This document shows, piece after piece, positions 10,851-24,813 of a stretch of DNA of 64,000 bases; within the stretch, counting starts at the first letter, position 1, and the number at the start of each line of letters is the position of its first letter. The notes beneath the pieces were generated by a model. That model did no database searches and had not been told where the DNA came from. It saw only the letters and a list, made by a program, of their open reading frames with translations. The position numbers and the translations under genes are program-made. The stretch comes from Ptychodera flava. Taxonomy: Eukaryota > Hemichordata > Enteropneusta > Ptychoderidae. Where the stretch lies: NCBI RefSeq assembly GCF_041260155.1, contig NC_091944.1, positions 22,245,877 to 22,309,876 on the forward strand, given 5' to 3'.

Positions 10851-13800
10851 ATGCCTAACGGAAACAGCGTTGTGCAGGAGGAGGCAACCTGGACAGAGCG
10901 GTCGTTGCACAAACCGACTGGGAATGCCGACATGCACCCCCGCGAGTATTTTAGCATCCGACATGATGATAACACATATAAGGCAATTACACCGAAGGAA
11001 AACTCATCCCTTGAATTCCTGTGCGGGTGGATGGCAGCCTTTATCAACATCACTGTAACATTTCCGATGAACAAACTGATGTTCCGTCAGCAGCTTCATG
11101 GAATAAAATGCTGGCGTGCCATGAAGCAGCTTCAAAATGAAGGCCTGGTGAACTTGTACCGGGGACTTCTACCTCCGCTCATGCAAAAGACGGCATCGGT
11201 TTCTCTGATGTTTGGGCTGTACGATTACTTCCAGAAGGTTATCCGTAGTCATAATCCATCGCTATCACTTCCGGTTACTCAGGGAATGGCTGCACTGCTA
11301 GCAGGTAGGTTGCAGGGAAAAAGTCAATGATAGTGTCATTCTTCCACATTTTTCTTTTTAAGGCGGAGGAAAATCTATAGGTGAGTGCATTGTCAGCCAG
11401 TTTCAAGAACGTGACATAGTGATATGGTCATTTTCTTGGAACTTCTCAAAAAGATTCATTAGAGAAACGCGACTCAAATTTTAAAATTGGCTTTATCATT
11501 GTGCCAGATTTCAAGGTAAATCAGGTAAAATCTTTCTTTATTTCTTCCTTTCAGTGCCGAGAAAATAAACCTAGAGCTGCAAAAATGGCACTGGTTTTGA
11601 TTGGAAGTTAATTGAACATCAGTAGAGTTGATGTTGGGATAGGCGGCCATTTTGAATTCAAATATCTGTCAAATTTACTAAATTAGGCAATATTTTTTTT
11701 CTAATATTTTGCACAGTGACCCCAGAAGGTGAAAGAAAATGGTTTAAAGTTTCCATAAGGAAAGTTTGAGCAAAAATTTTGCTGTCTTTTATTATGTATA
11801 CTACCATACAGGACTGAATTGTGATTGTGTTTATTGCCATCACATAAATGAACATTCCCCCCCCCCCAAATGGTGATATGTCTTCCTGTACATAGGTCCT
11901 GCTACATATCAAAATTATCATTGATTAATGTTCTTGTTATTAAATTTTAGTCGTAATTGCCTGTAGGCTGTAAATTGTTTGTGCCTGGTTACAAAGAAAT
12001 GCACATGATAGCAAATCAGGCTTCTTCTACAACCATGGGCATATGTTGAAAATTCAAACTGACCGACTTTCATCATGTAAAAAATGTGCAACTGGGTATG
12101 ACTGAGTATCTCAGACATTAGCTTAATATTTATAAGAGGCAATGTCAAATACTGAATGTTAAAGGAAACTTTCGATCCATGTTTTCTACATACAGATCCA
12201 CACCTCCCTCTCCCAAGCTTATATTGAACCCAGAACTATGTTTGTCCAACTAAGGTGTCTAATTGAAAATAAAACCATAAAGAATGTTTCAAAGCTCTTA
12301 TATTTCATAAGTTTTACAAGTAGTGTATCAAAATAATTTTTTCCGATGGAACACAGGTTAACAGTAACAGTCAGTATTTTGATGTCAAAACTAGGTCACA
12401 AGCAGCTACAGTTGCATTTCAACAAAGTTCCCATTAGCTCAGTTACAAACAAAATTTCTGATTTCTACTTTAATTGTGAAATTGTACTTTTACTGGTCAT
12501 CAATTTGTCTGATCGAAACATTTAGGATCAGAACTACTCTCAATTCAAGGAATCCAGTTCTTCATTTGATATTGAACTTTTTATACTTCGTCGCTTTAGA
12601 AAATGACTAAAACATTGCTTTGAACAGTAAGGAACTTGTAGAGAGTTTTTTATTAGTCTGTGTGCTTTTCAAAGGACACTATCTATCCACTGAATAGAAA
12701 AGATGTGCAGTTGTATGCTGGTTGAAAGAGTTTGTAATTCTGAACTGATAATCAGCATGTCACTGCACATCAGCTGATAAAGAAAAATAACGGCACTTGA
12801 ACAAGTAGAAATATGTTTGGTACATGTTGTCATGAGTCCTAGTTTATTTGTGTTTTGATCAGTAGATACTTTACAGTTCTTTGGTTGGTTCTATGAGCAA
12901 ATTTAAACGTGAATGCAAATGTAGTATCAGCACTAAATATAGTTGCTCGCTTAACCCTTTGAGCACCAACGTCAATTTTTCTCACCTCTATAAAATATAC
13001 CACAGTCAATTTTTCTCAGATTTTTCTGAAAATTTTGATAAAAAACTGTAGCCAATAAAACATGATATCCATTTTATCTAAAATCATCAAAATATTTCAG
13101 AAAAATTCTTAAAAGATTGGTAAAATGTGGCAGTAAAATTTTGATGGGAAAAATTACAGCACTCAAAGGGTTGATATGGAACAACAGGTAAATGTTCCTT
13201 TGATTTGTCAGTGATTTCAATACAGTTCCCAGTGGTATCTCATGTACAGAAGTGCTGTAGAAATATTATCAGATTTCAAGACCATTTGTTAGACTCTCCG
13301 TAACCCCATAACCCTTGGTACCATGTTGGCCATCACTTGTCACTAACAGTGGCATCAGAATAAAAGTGCTTGCCCAGGTGTTCATGTCTTATGCCTTGCA
13401 GCACTGTTGTATAGGAAAACCTGCCATGTACTCAGTTCATGGCTTGGGGCTCTCGCTTTCAGTATTGTATTGTAATTGTATACGAGGGACTGATTACAGT
13501 TCAGTCAGCTTTGACACTAGTACTAACTCATGAAGAAGGCATCAATACACTGCGGACAATTGAACTGTTTATCTTTCGTCCTAATCATCCATAAAAATTT
13601 TGAAATAGGATTATCAGATAGAACTGCAGGACCAGTCATTAAATTTCACTACAGGACTACAAAAACTGGTAATCCTGGGCAACGAAATGCATTTGTTCAC
13701 CTCTCGTTCACCTTTGAGCCAATGGAAACTGTGATTTTACTTAGGAGATTTAAATGCTAAACACTAAAATAACATTTGAGCTGCTCCAAACTCAAATGAT

Positions 13801-16408
13801 ATGCACAACCATAAATTAGAATGCATAGCATACTTTATCTTCTGACAGAGCAGATAAACTGTCAGTTTTTGAATCCCAAGTCCCATTTAACAGGGAACAC
13901 AGCTGCATTTCACTTGGCATGAAAATATTCAAGAAGTTAGCAGCATTTAATCAATGTCAATAGAACAGACATTTCAGTATAAAACTTTGATACAGAGAAA
14001 GAGATAGATACATTTCAAATGTTGATTGATTGCTCTGAGTGCAGTTGGGAGATAACTTTGTAATCTGAAATGAACCCAAACTGTGACCTACATTCAACAG
14101 TGACAACATGTGACATATGCACAGATACGACTGTGATTGGCTGAAGTTTGGGTGCGCTGTTTTGGTTTTTGTTTTGTTGTTTTTTTTATGGGGACCTGAT
14201 GGTCATGGAACTGTAAATGACTTTAATAATGAAATCATTGCAAACTCACTTACGTCAATTCAGAAATGGAATCTGAGACCAGTGTCAAGATGACCTAGTT
14301 TTACTCCAGCCAGACTTTGTAGTTGCCAAAAAAGGCACTATCTCATTAGCATACATTACATGTCGGCACTAGAAATCATGTTAGACTCATCCCTTACTGT
14401 TCACTATAATTGGAGTTGAAAATACATCTCCTTAGAAATCCTCAGCAAGCTTCAGGATTTCAAACCTGAAATACTTTTCAATATTCCAAATTTGACAAGA
14501 CCACAGACATTGACTTTGTGGCTGGTAACACATTGGCATGCAGATTCTTAATTTTTTTCGAAGTACTCCAGATTTAAACACAGAACTTAGCAGGCTGTTT
14601 ATGTTTTTGAGAAGACTGGAAGAATTGTATGATTGAAGATTTTTATTGGAAATCTGTTATGATAACTTTTTCCCAGGGAACTTAAATTAATTTTTTTCAT
14701 GAAAAAAATAAATGATAGGCATGAGTGAATGTCCAGATATTCCTGTCTATTGATTCATCAACATTCTCTATACGTAGGAACAATTTTCATGTAATGACAT
14801 GTTCATGCTTGTACATGTACAATGAACTTTGCAGAAGTGTTCCCAGTGACTGAAAGAATCCGGAGAAATTTATTTGTAAAGAGGGGAAAACAGCAGTTAA
14901 GGTATCTGCACCGCAAAAACAGGAAGTTTGAAGCTTTCGTACAGGAAACTTCAGACCATTCTCCTTTGTAGTTTACAGTGGAAATCACGGGTCAGCAAGC
15001 GATGTTTACGATGAGGAACAAATTTTCTAATCACAGTGTACTGATAGAAAAATTCAAAATGGCAACTTTATCTAGTGTTAACTCTATTTTAGAGTTTATG
15101 GCAGGAATAATGAAATATATAGGGAGCAAAAATGCAAATTCTAGGAAACCAGGGATGGTACAGTTAACCATCCTCCTCCATATTTGTGGTAGATTCACAC
15201 ATTCAACTTGAAGGACACAAACATTATTGTTGGTGTTTTTGTCCTGTATGTTGAATGCCTTTGTACTTGTTTCAAAACACAAACCCACAAGTCAGGGAGG
15301 GATTCATGTAAGATTGTTGTATGTCAGCTGCAAGGAAATTCATGTTTATGTACATTATATGAAATCACAAATCAAAATTATATTGAATATGCAGCTTCAG
15401 AAAACCATAACTAATTTCACTTATGAGGTATTTATTTTGTCATTGATAGTAATTCTTTTCAATTTTGAAGTGTGATATAATAGCCAATGCATGCCAAGCA
15501 CAGCCAGTAGATTTTGGCTGGCCAGTCTGACACAAAAAATAATTTGTGATGGAAGGTTCATTAGTATGCAAATATTTGAAACCTATTACTGTTATATCTG
15601 TACACTACAAATACCTTGCCATGTCATGTTAAGTTTTTTCAGTACCAGCATTGACTGAACAAAATCTGGTGGCACTGTTTCTCATAGGAAGTGCAGCAAA
15701 GCCTTTGATCTTATGTGACCCTTAGCTGACCTTTTTAACGTGGCATTATTATCATAACAAAAATATTTAGCAAGACCTTTGAATCTTTCATTCATTGTGT
15801 TGATAGGTAGCAAAAGTAAATTTTGTTGTTTGTTTGTTTGTTTATTTGATTGTGAATTTTCATATTGTAAACATAATTTTTCTCTGCCTGAAGGTACGAC
15901 AGAGGCAGCTTTGACTCCATTTGAACGTGTACAAACCCTGCTTCAAGACCACAGGCACATGAAAAACTTCAACAACACAATACATGCCTTCAGAGTGCTG
16001 CGTCCATATGGAATAGGGGAATATTATCGTGGACTCACACCGATTCTCATTCGTAACGGCCCCAGTAACATCTGCTTCTTTGGACTACGAGGGCACTTCA
16101 AGTCAGCTCTGCCGGAGCCCTCCAGCCAAATTGGACATACTATCAATGATTTCTTAAGTGGTGCTATGCTCGGTGCCATGCTGGGTACGGTCTTTTACCC
16201 CATCAATGTTGTGAAGACCCGGATGCAAGTTCGTCTCGGCGGAAGGCACCAGTCGACTTTCAGGACATTGCAGGTCATTTGGAAAGAGCGTGGTCGCAGC
16301 ATGCGGCGGATGTTCTACGGCGTGCAGATCAATTTCACAAGGTCACTGGTTTCATGGGGTATCATCAATGCATCCTATGAGCTCATCAAGAAAACATTTT
16401 TCTCGTAA
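10851..16408 (+). CDS. SLC25A51: Mitochondrial NAD+ carrier SLC25A51
   Basis: Two coding exons, 10851..11304 and 15894..16408, joined in phase 1 (GCAG|GTAGGT donor, CTGAAG| acceptor), give 322 residues. The ATG is the first in frame after a TGA at 10815. Three mitochondrial-carrier repeats are visible: FPMNKLMFRQQLHG (about 71-84), TPFERVQTLLQDH (159-171) and YPINVVKTRMQVRLGG in the third. SLC25A51-specific blocks match human closely: NLYRGLLPPLMQKT, AGTTEAALTPFERVQ, GIGEYYRGLTPILIRNG and SWGIINASYEL. Lys113, Glu155 and Arg205 align with human Lys91, Glu132 and Arg182, residues tied to NAD+ transport. The family imports NAD+ into the matrix across the inner membrane. The N-terminal ~50 residues are longer than in human and not conserved. 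The 4.6-kb intron carries three MITEs. The human coding region is, as I recall, unsplit. Confidence 0.95.
11600..11795 (+). mobile_element. MITE family A, partial copy
   Basis: In the SLC25A51 intron. Recognised by GGCGGCCATTTTGAATTC (about 11642) followed in order by the later family blocks: GACCCC, GGTTTAAAGTTTCC and AAGGAAAGTTTGAGCAAAA. The left end is missing and the copy is diverged, so it is old. Confidence 0.6.
12951..13174. mobile_element. MITE family D (224 bp), TTAA type
   Basis: Ends TTAACCCTTTGAGCACC and GTGCTGTAA...-like complement GCACTCAAAGGGTTGA are inverted; the left flank is TTAA and the right one TTGA. The interior is AT-rich with repeated CAATTTTTCTCA blocks and no coding. 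It sits in the SLC25A51 intron. Confidence 0.65.
14897..15110 (-). mobile_element. MITE family A, partial copy
   Basis: Starts TTAAGGTATCTGCACCGC and continues with GAAACTTCAGACCATTCTCC, ATCACGGGTCAGCA and AATTCAAAATGGCAAC, the family order in reverse orientation. The far end is lost. Confidence 0.6.
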
Positions 16409-16690
16409 GCTTTCGTAAAAATTGTATTTGTACAAGATGGTGTCAAAGGTTATGTCAACTCAAGTGACCTTCAACCTTTGAGGTCATTGCAAGTGCTCAA
16501 AGTGTAGTGCCATTTAAAGCTGAAAATTGCAAAGAATTCGGAATATAGCCTATCACAGGGTCACATATCATATCAGTTAGCTGTCGGGTTCAAGATCAGT
16601 TCAAGAACAAACTTCAACGTGTACACAGTTTAATTTACGAGGCTAATGGTGATTCACCTGTAGGAAAATAAAAACTATGAAACATTGCCA
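16409..16690 (+). other. SLC25A51 3' UTR with poly(A) signal
   Basis: After the TAA at 16406-16408 the first AATAAA on the plus strand is at 16667-16672, so the transcript probably ends about 20 bases later. No other feature was seen in it. Confidence 0.5.
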
Positions 16691-17218
16691 GCAACAAGAT
16701 TTTTCCGTAAAAAATTTAATGTCTATGCACAATAGAGTGAAACCCACCTACACATTAAATGCTGATAAAATTTCATCTGCTCATAACTTATAGACTTTGT
16801 CATGTTAACTGCCATTTGATTGGTTCTCTGTATGTCAACTTGTATTGGCAAACGTGATTGGTCAGTCTCCTTCCAACACTGTTTCAAACTGCATTGATGA
16901 ACAAACTCAACGAGGCAGAGGCTTTCCCATTCGCTCACTTATAAATGATGAAATATCTCACTGCCTGAACTCATTGGATTGGCCAACCAGAGGACTAACG
17001 CATAAATTTGTTATGATCAGAGAAACATCACCGACAAAATAAACCACACACTGGCGGAGCACAGACTAGCGGTGGTGAGATGCACTACCAATTTATATAT
17101 AATATTCCGCCAGTCCTGGCAGGCAGTGAGAAGGGTCTACTTTTTACAGTTGTTACTATTTACTTATTCTTCCTGAAAACAAAGATCAAGAAATATACAT
17201 AAGATAGCTGATGATAAA

Positions 17219-17313
17219 ATAACCCTTTCACCAACATGGTATGGTCCAAAACCCCATAGTTTTCAGTGATTCAGCTGGACCTGTTTACAAAGAGGCAGGG
17301 GTGAAACTGTTAA
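17219..17313. mobile_element. MITE family E (95 bp)
   Basis: Ends ATAACCCTTTCACC and GGGGTGAAACTGTTAA form an imperfect inverted repeat around a TTAA-like site. Same length and layout as copies at 21764, 39084, 44983 and 63693. Confidence 0.55.
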
Positions 17314-18199
17314 TATTAGAAGGCCCGGTCAATAGAAAGGAAGATTACGATGCACTTCATGAGACATTAATTTTATGTGCTGTATATTTATTTGCATATT
17401 ATTAATTCAACTGATATTTTTTCTTTGTTGTAACAAACCTTTAGTTTTTATCATAACATCAAGAAATCTGGGCAGAAAGCTCTTTATTTTTGGTACTTAA
17501 ATTGTTCTCAAATTGCAAGGTAAAGTCATTTCCTTCTGACACAAGTGTTACATGTTTTCGTTCCCCTTTTTTTTTTTTGAAGTGATTCTCTATATTCTGG
17601 TGATTGTCAAAACATGCATGGTTGCACCATATTCACAATAATGTATTGTACAATACGGAAAATATGTCGTTCAGGTGTTCACACTGTTTTTGGCAAGGTT
17701 TAGGAGCAAGGTGTGTGACAGGTTTATGTAAGAATTCAGTTTTTCCCTGATATCATTTTTTTGAAGTTCAAGGGGAAACTTTGCTGATATATCTGGGAAA
17801 CCATAGCAAACTTCACTAGAGTACTGCCCCTAACAAAACACTGAATACATACTATACCCACTACTGGTCACCTCTCTGACCGTAGTCTACTGAAAGTACT
17901 TCAGCCAGGGAAAAATCTACTGGGGTATTTGTGTATGAAGTGACCACTGTGAATTGTTCACCAAAAGACAGTGAGCCTACATATTCTGTCTACAGAGAGG
18001 AAATTAATTTACAACAGAAAATGATGAAACACTTGCAAGATTTGTTGAAAATATATGCTATGATATGCTACACATGTTTTGTATTGTATGTCTGAGAAAC
18101 ACATCAAATGTTTCACCTATCTACTACGTCCAAGTGAAATGTCTCATCTTAAATTTCATTCGCATCTACACCTAGAGGGTGACCAAATTTGGAAATCAA

Positions 18200-18830
18200 T
18201 CATAGTAGCACTAGCTAGGACCCACAATTGGGCTGTATGCAAATGATGTCATTGTTTTCTCATTAATATGCAAAAATAAATATTTGTCTGTAAAGTTGTA
18301 TGACACTTTTGGAAATTGTGCATGCAAGAATGACGAAAATGCAACTTAATTGGCAACTGTCGATGTTACGATATATATACACAATGTATACAATGCAAGA
18401 TCCGAGGAATATTCCACATTGATTATGGGTCATTAGCATAGAATTTCAATACCGAAACAATGCTCATTAATGTGATCTGCATATTTGAATATCATTATAC
18501 CTCGCATCTTGCACTAATAGCGATAGAGACTAGAAAAGATCTATCAAAGACTCATATCACAATCTGCCTGAACAGCCGTGCATGCAACACTGACAAGATT
18601 TGTCTGAATTTCTAGAAGCAGTGTCTGATTTCAGGGGCGTTGAATACACGTACATACTTAGTAACAAACCTGCAACTGAAAACAACACTGTTCAGTTTCA
18701 TGAATAGCAGCAAATGCCAAATTCGTGACTTCAGTGTAAACACTTGCTTTACGTTTGCCCTAAGGTCCATTGAAATAAATTGTTGATATTTAAATCAGTT
18801 AATATTTTGAATAACCAACTGTGCCAAGTT
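18200..18830 (+). repeat. Old dispersed repeat, copy 1
   Basis: Shares ordered blocks with 40720-41110: AATATGCAAAAATAAATA then GCATGCAAGAATGACGAAAA then ATGCAACTTA, followed by AGTGTCTGATTT, ACTTAGTAACAAACC and ACAACACTGTTC. Family unknown; diverged, with insertions between blocks. Confidence 0.45.
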
Positions 18831-20220
18831 GTGAAAATGTTTTAACAGCAAACTTGAACCAAAGAAATCCTATGTAGATATGTTTACAATAGAAAACCAA
18901 AGAGCCCCGTAAAATTGACTAACTTGTAAGTTGTCGAATATGGTAGTTATTAACAAATTTAAAATACTATGAGGTTGAACTTGTCAGTGTGTTTAAAATG
19001 AAAAGTGTCTGATACAAAATTGTGCTGTTGAACTTGAAAATTCTGATAATTGGTGAAGACGTGATTGTTTCCCCATTAAATCCAGTAAATCTTATCTTTC
19101 ACAAATCTGATTAAAATCAGATGTATGGATTAGCAAGGTTTGTTTGTCTTGGCTTCATCCTTGAGTTGGTGCTGGCCTTCCCCGAGATGGACAACAAACA
19201 TGAAAGGCAATTGATCTGAGGACATGTGGCATCGGATCATAATAAAATAGATCTTCAGTTGTAAAACGATATTAGCTTTTTTGTAATGTCTTTCAAACAA
19301 TTATTTTTACACCATGGTCAATATTTTACCTTGTAAACATGTACAGATTGAAATCGATGAAACACCAATGTCACTTTCAGAGAAGCTTGTATTTTCGATG
19401 GCCCTGTGAATATCAAGTTCGCAAGATTGAACATTTGTCACTGACAATCGTGTAATCTGGGCAAGGTACTGAAGATGAACTGTAATCTAGTGAGTGCATA
19501 CCCATATACATGTAGTGTTCCACAGTGTAGTGGCATGCGTCTTGCTGCTTACAGATTCCCTAGCATAGAATCAGTCAGATTGACAAAACATCGGTGTGCA
19601 GCCGCTCAAATTTGGAAAGTGTCATGAAATGTGATTCTGAGGGTCGCGATCCAAACTCTCTTTCACGATTTTGCACAATATGCCCATATGCTTCAGGGTC
19701 AAATATTGATTGCTGGCATCAAAATAGGATGTACCATATAACATGAAACGTTACAAGAGGACAGCAACACATTTATGACCCTATTCTGCATTTCTGCAAA
19801 TACCTTTTCCCAGTACCCCTTGTCTTTGGAGTAAAGCCAATGTTTATGTCATGGTAGGTCCTATGTTATGTAGGATTTGTCAAAAAAATGTCAGAATATA
19901 GATATCAATGAACTGTCAGAAAGTTTACAATCCTTTGGAAAAAGATCAAAACGGAAAATGTGATCAATATTATATGTGTGCATGTTGTAAATCATGAAGG
20001 ATTTGGTGTGAACTTTGTTACGAAATCATAATAATAACACTCCATATCACTAGCACCTGTACAGCAGTTCATTTAGCATTTAGCACAAAGAAGGCGTTGT
20101 CTCTTAAAGCTGCATTTTTGTTCCATTATCAAACTGCAATATCTTGCTCTAATTCCAACATCATGTCGAAAAATGTAATGTTCAATTTTTCAACATTGCC
20201 TAATACATGTATGTAATGCC

Positions 20221-20285
20221 TATGTTACTGTTGACAAATAAATTTTAAGTCTGGATTCTTATTTATTTGTCAACAATAACTTTGC
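20221..20285. repeat. Inverted repeat, ~22-bp arms
   Basis: TATGTTACTGTTGACAAATA (20221-20240) pairs with TATTTGTCAACAATAAC further on (about 20264-20280) around a ~20-base loop. Possibly a small foldback element; no target duplication was seen. Confidence 0.5.
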
Positions 20286-21763
20286 ATAGCGTAAACAATT
20301 TGTGTTTGCGAGATTAAGAATTTGTATTTCAAGATACTTTAGGGAGAATATGAAAAGTGTACTTGGTTTCTTGAACAAAAAAAATGACAATTTTATCAAA
20401 GGTTAGAGTTATTGTGATTGCTATATAATATTTTGAACAAATCTGGTGGCTGATAGTTCTCCTTTTTTGTTGGTACATTCCCTGAGTGCAAAATTTAACG
20501 TTAACAGAAAATACATATTCTGTTCTGCTCTGTTCCATACACCTTCAACTTTTCATCAGTAAATTGTATTGCTTCGCCATATGTAATTTTTGGTACAACT
20601 GAAAAACATTGTTCCACATTCTCCTTATGGTATAAATCAATGCTTGTCTGAGGATACCTTTAATGGCGAACAAGTACAAAGATACCCCCTAAGATAGTGT
20701 TAAATTGTACTATGGCTTAGGATGGGTCAAATATTCTTCAGTCTAGCGTAATAGTCTTTCCATGTGTGTTCAAATATTAGATTACAGAACTGGTACCTCA
20801 GTGATGTCATTTGTAAAATGTTTCCTTGAAAACTTTAATCCGTTTCTGATCAGCTGCCATTTCATTTTGAAGGGAGGGTAAATATATTATTCTCAGTTTG
20901 AAACAACTAGTATATAGGCAAAATAAGATATCTTCAGAACCATGGAGACCAAAGATGAAGGGAACAAAATGAGATAAAAAAAGAAAGGATGATAGGATGT
21001 ACTCATTTACAAGTTTTTTTTATTTATTCCTAATATTGGCCAGGATCTTTCTGCATGGAAATGTTCAATTTTTGGATAACCATCACATAGCAAAATTTTC
21101 GGAAGTAATAATACTGCCACATTTTATTGTACCATTTCTGGTTTTGTGAAACGTACATGGTACTGTTCATAAACCTAGAACAATACGAATTTGCTGTGCT
21201 GTCCATTAGCTCATCACAATGCAATGGTAGCATTGCTTTGCCAGGATACAGTATACGAGATATTCCCAGTTATTCAAATAACACTTATTTTTCTGAATTC
21301 AAACATTCACGATGAGTGTCTTCAAAATTTTAATGACTTCCAAGCTAAAATTATTGTAATCTTCAGTCAGATGTGTACTTTTATTTAAATTTTGGTGAGA
21401 ACTTTTAAATTATTTTTTAATGGTTTATACTGGTCCATCTTGTTTTATACTTTACGGCAAATTCTGGAATTTCAAGGAACTCTTGTCATATCATTTCACT
21501 AGTTTAAAGTGTGAAATTTATTCTTTTTGACAAAAAATCATTTCCCTGAAATGGAACTCCGTGTGTCTGACAGAGAACACAATATTTTAGGAATTTAGCT
21601 GTAGCTTTTGAGTTCCACAGGCCAGTAACCACAAGACAGTTATACGTACTGGTAGTGGACTCAGTGATCAAATTTACGTTACAGTGTATTTGAAAATTAC
21701 AGCATGTATTGAAAGACAAATAAGACATGTAATTTTCTTTCAGGTGTTCTCAACCTGATTTCC

Positions 21764-21858
21764 CTGAACCCTTTCCCCACAATTGTTTGGCCCAAACCCA
21801 TATGTTATCAATGAGGAGTGTGAACTGGTTCACAGGAAATTAGGGGTGAATAAGTTAA
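21764..21858. mobile_element. MITE family E (95 bp)
   Basis: CTGAACCCTTTCCCCAC at the left, AGGGGTGAATAAGTTAA at the right, with GTTTGGCCCAAACCC inside. That inner block recurs as CGGCCAAACCATTG in the 44983 copy. Confidence 0.5.
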
Positions 21859-22635
21859 ATTCAAAGAATCACTTGTTTACCTTGTGTGCGACCATTTGAA
21901 ACGGTCCCTAGGTCAGTTATATGTACATTTTGTCGGACCATGGAAGATAATGGAGATACTGACTTCAAAACAACATCAAATCTTGCCATCTTCTGGAGAT
22001 TGACTGAAAAAGACTGATATAAATTTGTATGTCTGATCTCATTAACTAAGAAAAATATTTGCTTCCTGTTGTGACAAAGTAGGAAAAAATAGTTGTCAGG
22101 ATCTGTGTTGATTTTTGTAAAATCTCAGAATTCAATCAACAGGAAAATGACTTTTTTTTGTATTTGAGTAAGAGTTATGTGATAAATGCAAATTTTTTGG
22201 GCTCACAGAAGGTCATCACAATGTCACCGATAATTTGTGTAACCGATATCTGATCAGCTGAACTTTTATTTATGTGAACTAAACCTTCAAAATATTTGTT
22301 GCATACTGCAGCTGACCTTGATTTTATTATATTTTGTAGTGTATCTTTAATATGCCGCCATAATTGCTGGCTTTGACTGAACAAATACACATTAATGGCT
22401 ACAGATAGTTCAATTTCAAGGGGGATGCTACCTAAACACAAATTTTCAACATAGGAGAAAGTTTTTCAGCCGTTCTACTGTTTATGGTACTTTGCATTGG
22501 AAAGACCCACAACTTCAGGGTTTCAAGGCTCCATATTTATGAAGCATGGTGATTTGTTTTCCAATTTGGAATCCACACAGAGAATAGCAACTATCATGAA
22601 TTTCTTATATTGATGAACTGCAGATAATCTGGCTC

Positions 22636-22972
22636 TTAAAGTGATGTGCCACTCGAGAGTGAAAGATTTGAACTTTTGCTCAAACTTTCCTCAAGGAAAC
22701 TTCAAACCATTCTCTTTCAAAATCAAGAATAAAAATCAAGGGTCACAACTCAAATTTTGTTACTAGAGTTTAAGTTACTGAGGTTTAAAATTCAAAATGG
22801 CTACCATTGTTGTTTTAACTTTATGGGGAAAAAATTACATTTTCGATTTTCACAAAAATAAGGTGAAATTTTTATTTCCTGCAAGAGCCTTCAAAATTAT
22901 CCCACGCAAGTGGTAGATCAGAAAAGTATCAGAAAAATTTGAGTCTTGAATATCTGTCCTCGTGGGCATGCT
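22636..22972 (-). mobile_element. MITE family A copy
   Basis: TTAA, then GAGAGTGAAAGATTTGAAC, TTTGCTCAAACTTTCC, CAAAATCAAGAATAAAAATC, TTCAAAATGGCTACC and the distal AAGTGGTAGATCAGAAAAG and ATCTGTCCTCGTGGGCATGC. Close to full length; the right TTAA has been lost. Confidence 0.75.
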
Positions 22973-22999
22973 CAAAATTGGCTTAGAAAGACTTTTTAA

Positions 23000-24813
23000 G
23001 ACTTTTTAGTTCTGTAACCATCAGGTCTCAAAAATGTGATTTTGTATAACTTTTCTTTCAAGTAGCATCCTCCCCATAGAATTTTCTTTCATATTCCAAT
23101 GTTTCAGGGAGCATGCATAAGTCTTTTAATATATTGAGGCAGACAAAACTGCCTCACTTGCATGAACTCATTATAGTTTACCGGAAAAATTTTGTAAATA
23201 TATCATCGGATTAGATACGGCAATACTGAATAATTCTGTGACGCAAACCAAAGTGGATAATTTTGGAGGGAAACTATGCCTTCATGTTGTAGACGTATAG
23301 TCACCAATGTGTCTTGTTAATAGCAGTGCCGTATGATTTTTACACTGCAGCTTTTAGGAGAACGTATCTATGCCAGTAACGATTTTTGTTTTCCGAAGCA
23401 TTATGCTGAGATACTGTTCGCATCTTGATTACTGTGGAACAACTGTATTAAAGTTTGAAATATTTAGTACACACTATGAGTAATTGTCATTGAAGTCTGG
23501 TATCATTTACATGATTATTTAATATGTGCTTTATATTCATTGTGAGTGCAGTGTGACAGCCTCTTCTGCAGTGGACATTGCAACGAGAGGGCTATGCTTC
23601 AACATCAAAGCGTTACAGGAGACTAATAGTGTGCCATAATTAGCGTACCCCTCAGTGGTCATCCAAACGAGTCCCATGGAGGAAGCTGGCCTTGCAAACT
23701 TGTTGAATTGAGTTGCACTACGCTATGGTAGATGTTTGACAGCTTGTTTGGGCAAAAGACTTTAGCTGAATTCAAACTGTTCTTCAGAAGTCCTAGAATA
23801 CATAAATGTTCATGGAAAATCGCTGTACTGCCAAAGTCCTTCAAACAATTTTGCATTGCATATATTTCTTGTTCATCCCAAAGTGTCAGAAAAACATTGA
23901 AAAAATTTCTCAAAAGTCCATGAACTTTCAACGACTCTCGGTGCACAGACTCCATTGGTAATACAATTAGAAAGTTTTATGTTTAATACCATTGCTGAGT
24001 GAGACTGGCCAGCTTTAATCACACCACTGCCGTTGGGTCAGATTCCAGTATACAGGTAAAGATAAGCCTGTAGCATACTTTTATATCAAACAAACAAATC
24101 ACTAAAATATAAATAAATATATATGTAAAATCACAAGCTGCAACTGTATTTGGCTGTTGGACTGAATGAAGTAGTATTACAAGAGCGCCCCCTTGTGGTC
24201 AATCAGTTCACATACTTTTGTTATTAAACATCCTAAAGAGAAAATACAGCTCATATCAGAATTGTAACCATGGGTGTTTTACATGTTAAAGTACTGTGTT
24301 GAGATATTTTGAACAAAATGAAGATTAGGAGGGGAAAGTAAAAGCTGTTTGTAACTATCTTCCTGATATGATTTGCAGATGTGTTCCTCTTCCACCCCCA
24401 GTTTTTCCCTAATGTCCTCTCCGTGCTAGGAAAACAACCATTAGCCCTCATCAGACTATAAAACCATCCAGATGCAGGTGTACAATATATATACTTGGAG
24501 GCGGTAGAGTATCTGTTGTGCATGATATATCATTAGAAATACAATGATGTTTGGAAGGGGATGTATATGACCTCTGATGCCCAGATCATGCAATATTTGG
24601 ACAGAAATAATCACCAGGTGACACTGCAAGAGCGACTGTCAGGTTAGTGTATAGGCAACATCAGCAACATCTGGTTATAAGTTGCACACCTGGATAAGGG
24701 AATTGTTAAAGACTCAACTCTGAAAGTTTTACATTTTTACCGTGCCTATGCCTTTGCTCATTGAAACTTCTAAACTGTAATTATGTGTAAAAATCAGCAG
24801 TCTACCTGAAAGT
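23000..24813. other. Gene-free stretch
   Basis: Only short open frames without splice support. No RNA gene or recurring repeat recognised. Confidence 0.35.

Larger units (their letters stand above)
17314..21763. other. Gene-free stretch
   Basis: No exon or RNA gene could be supported on either strand. It holds the left copy of a long diverged repeat (18200-18830) and a short inverted repeat (20221-20285). The remainder is AT-rich unique-looking sequence. Confidence 0.4.

Noticed and set aside
10611-11074. Two overlapping minus-strand open frames (117 and 106 codons) opposite SLC25A51 exon 1
   Set aside because: They are antisense shadows of the conserved carrier exon; no family resemblance or splice signals of their own.
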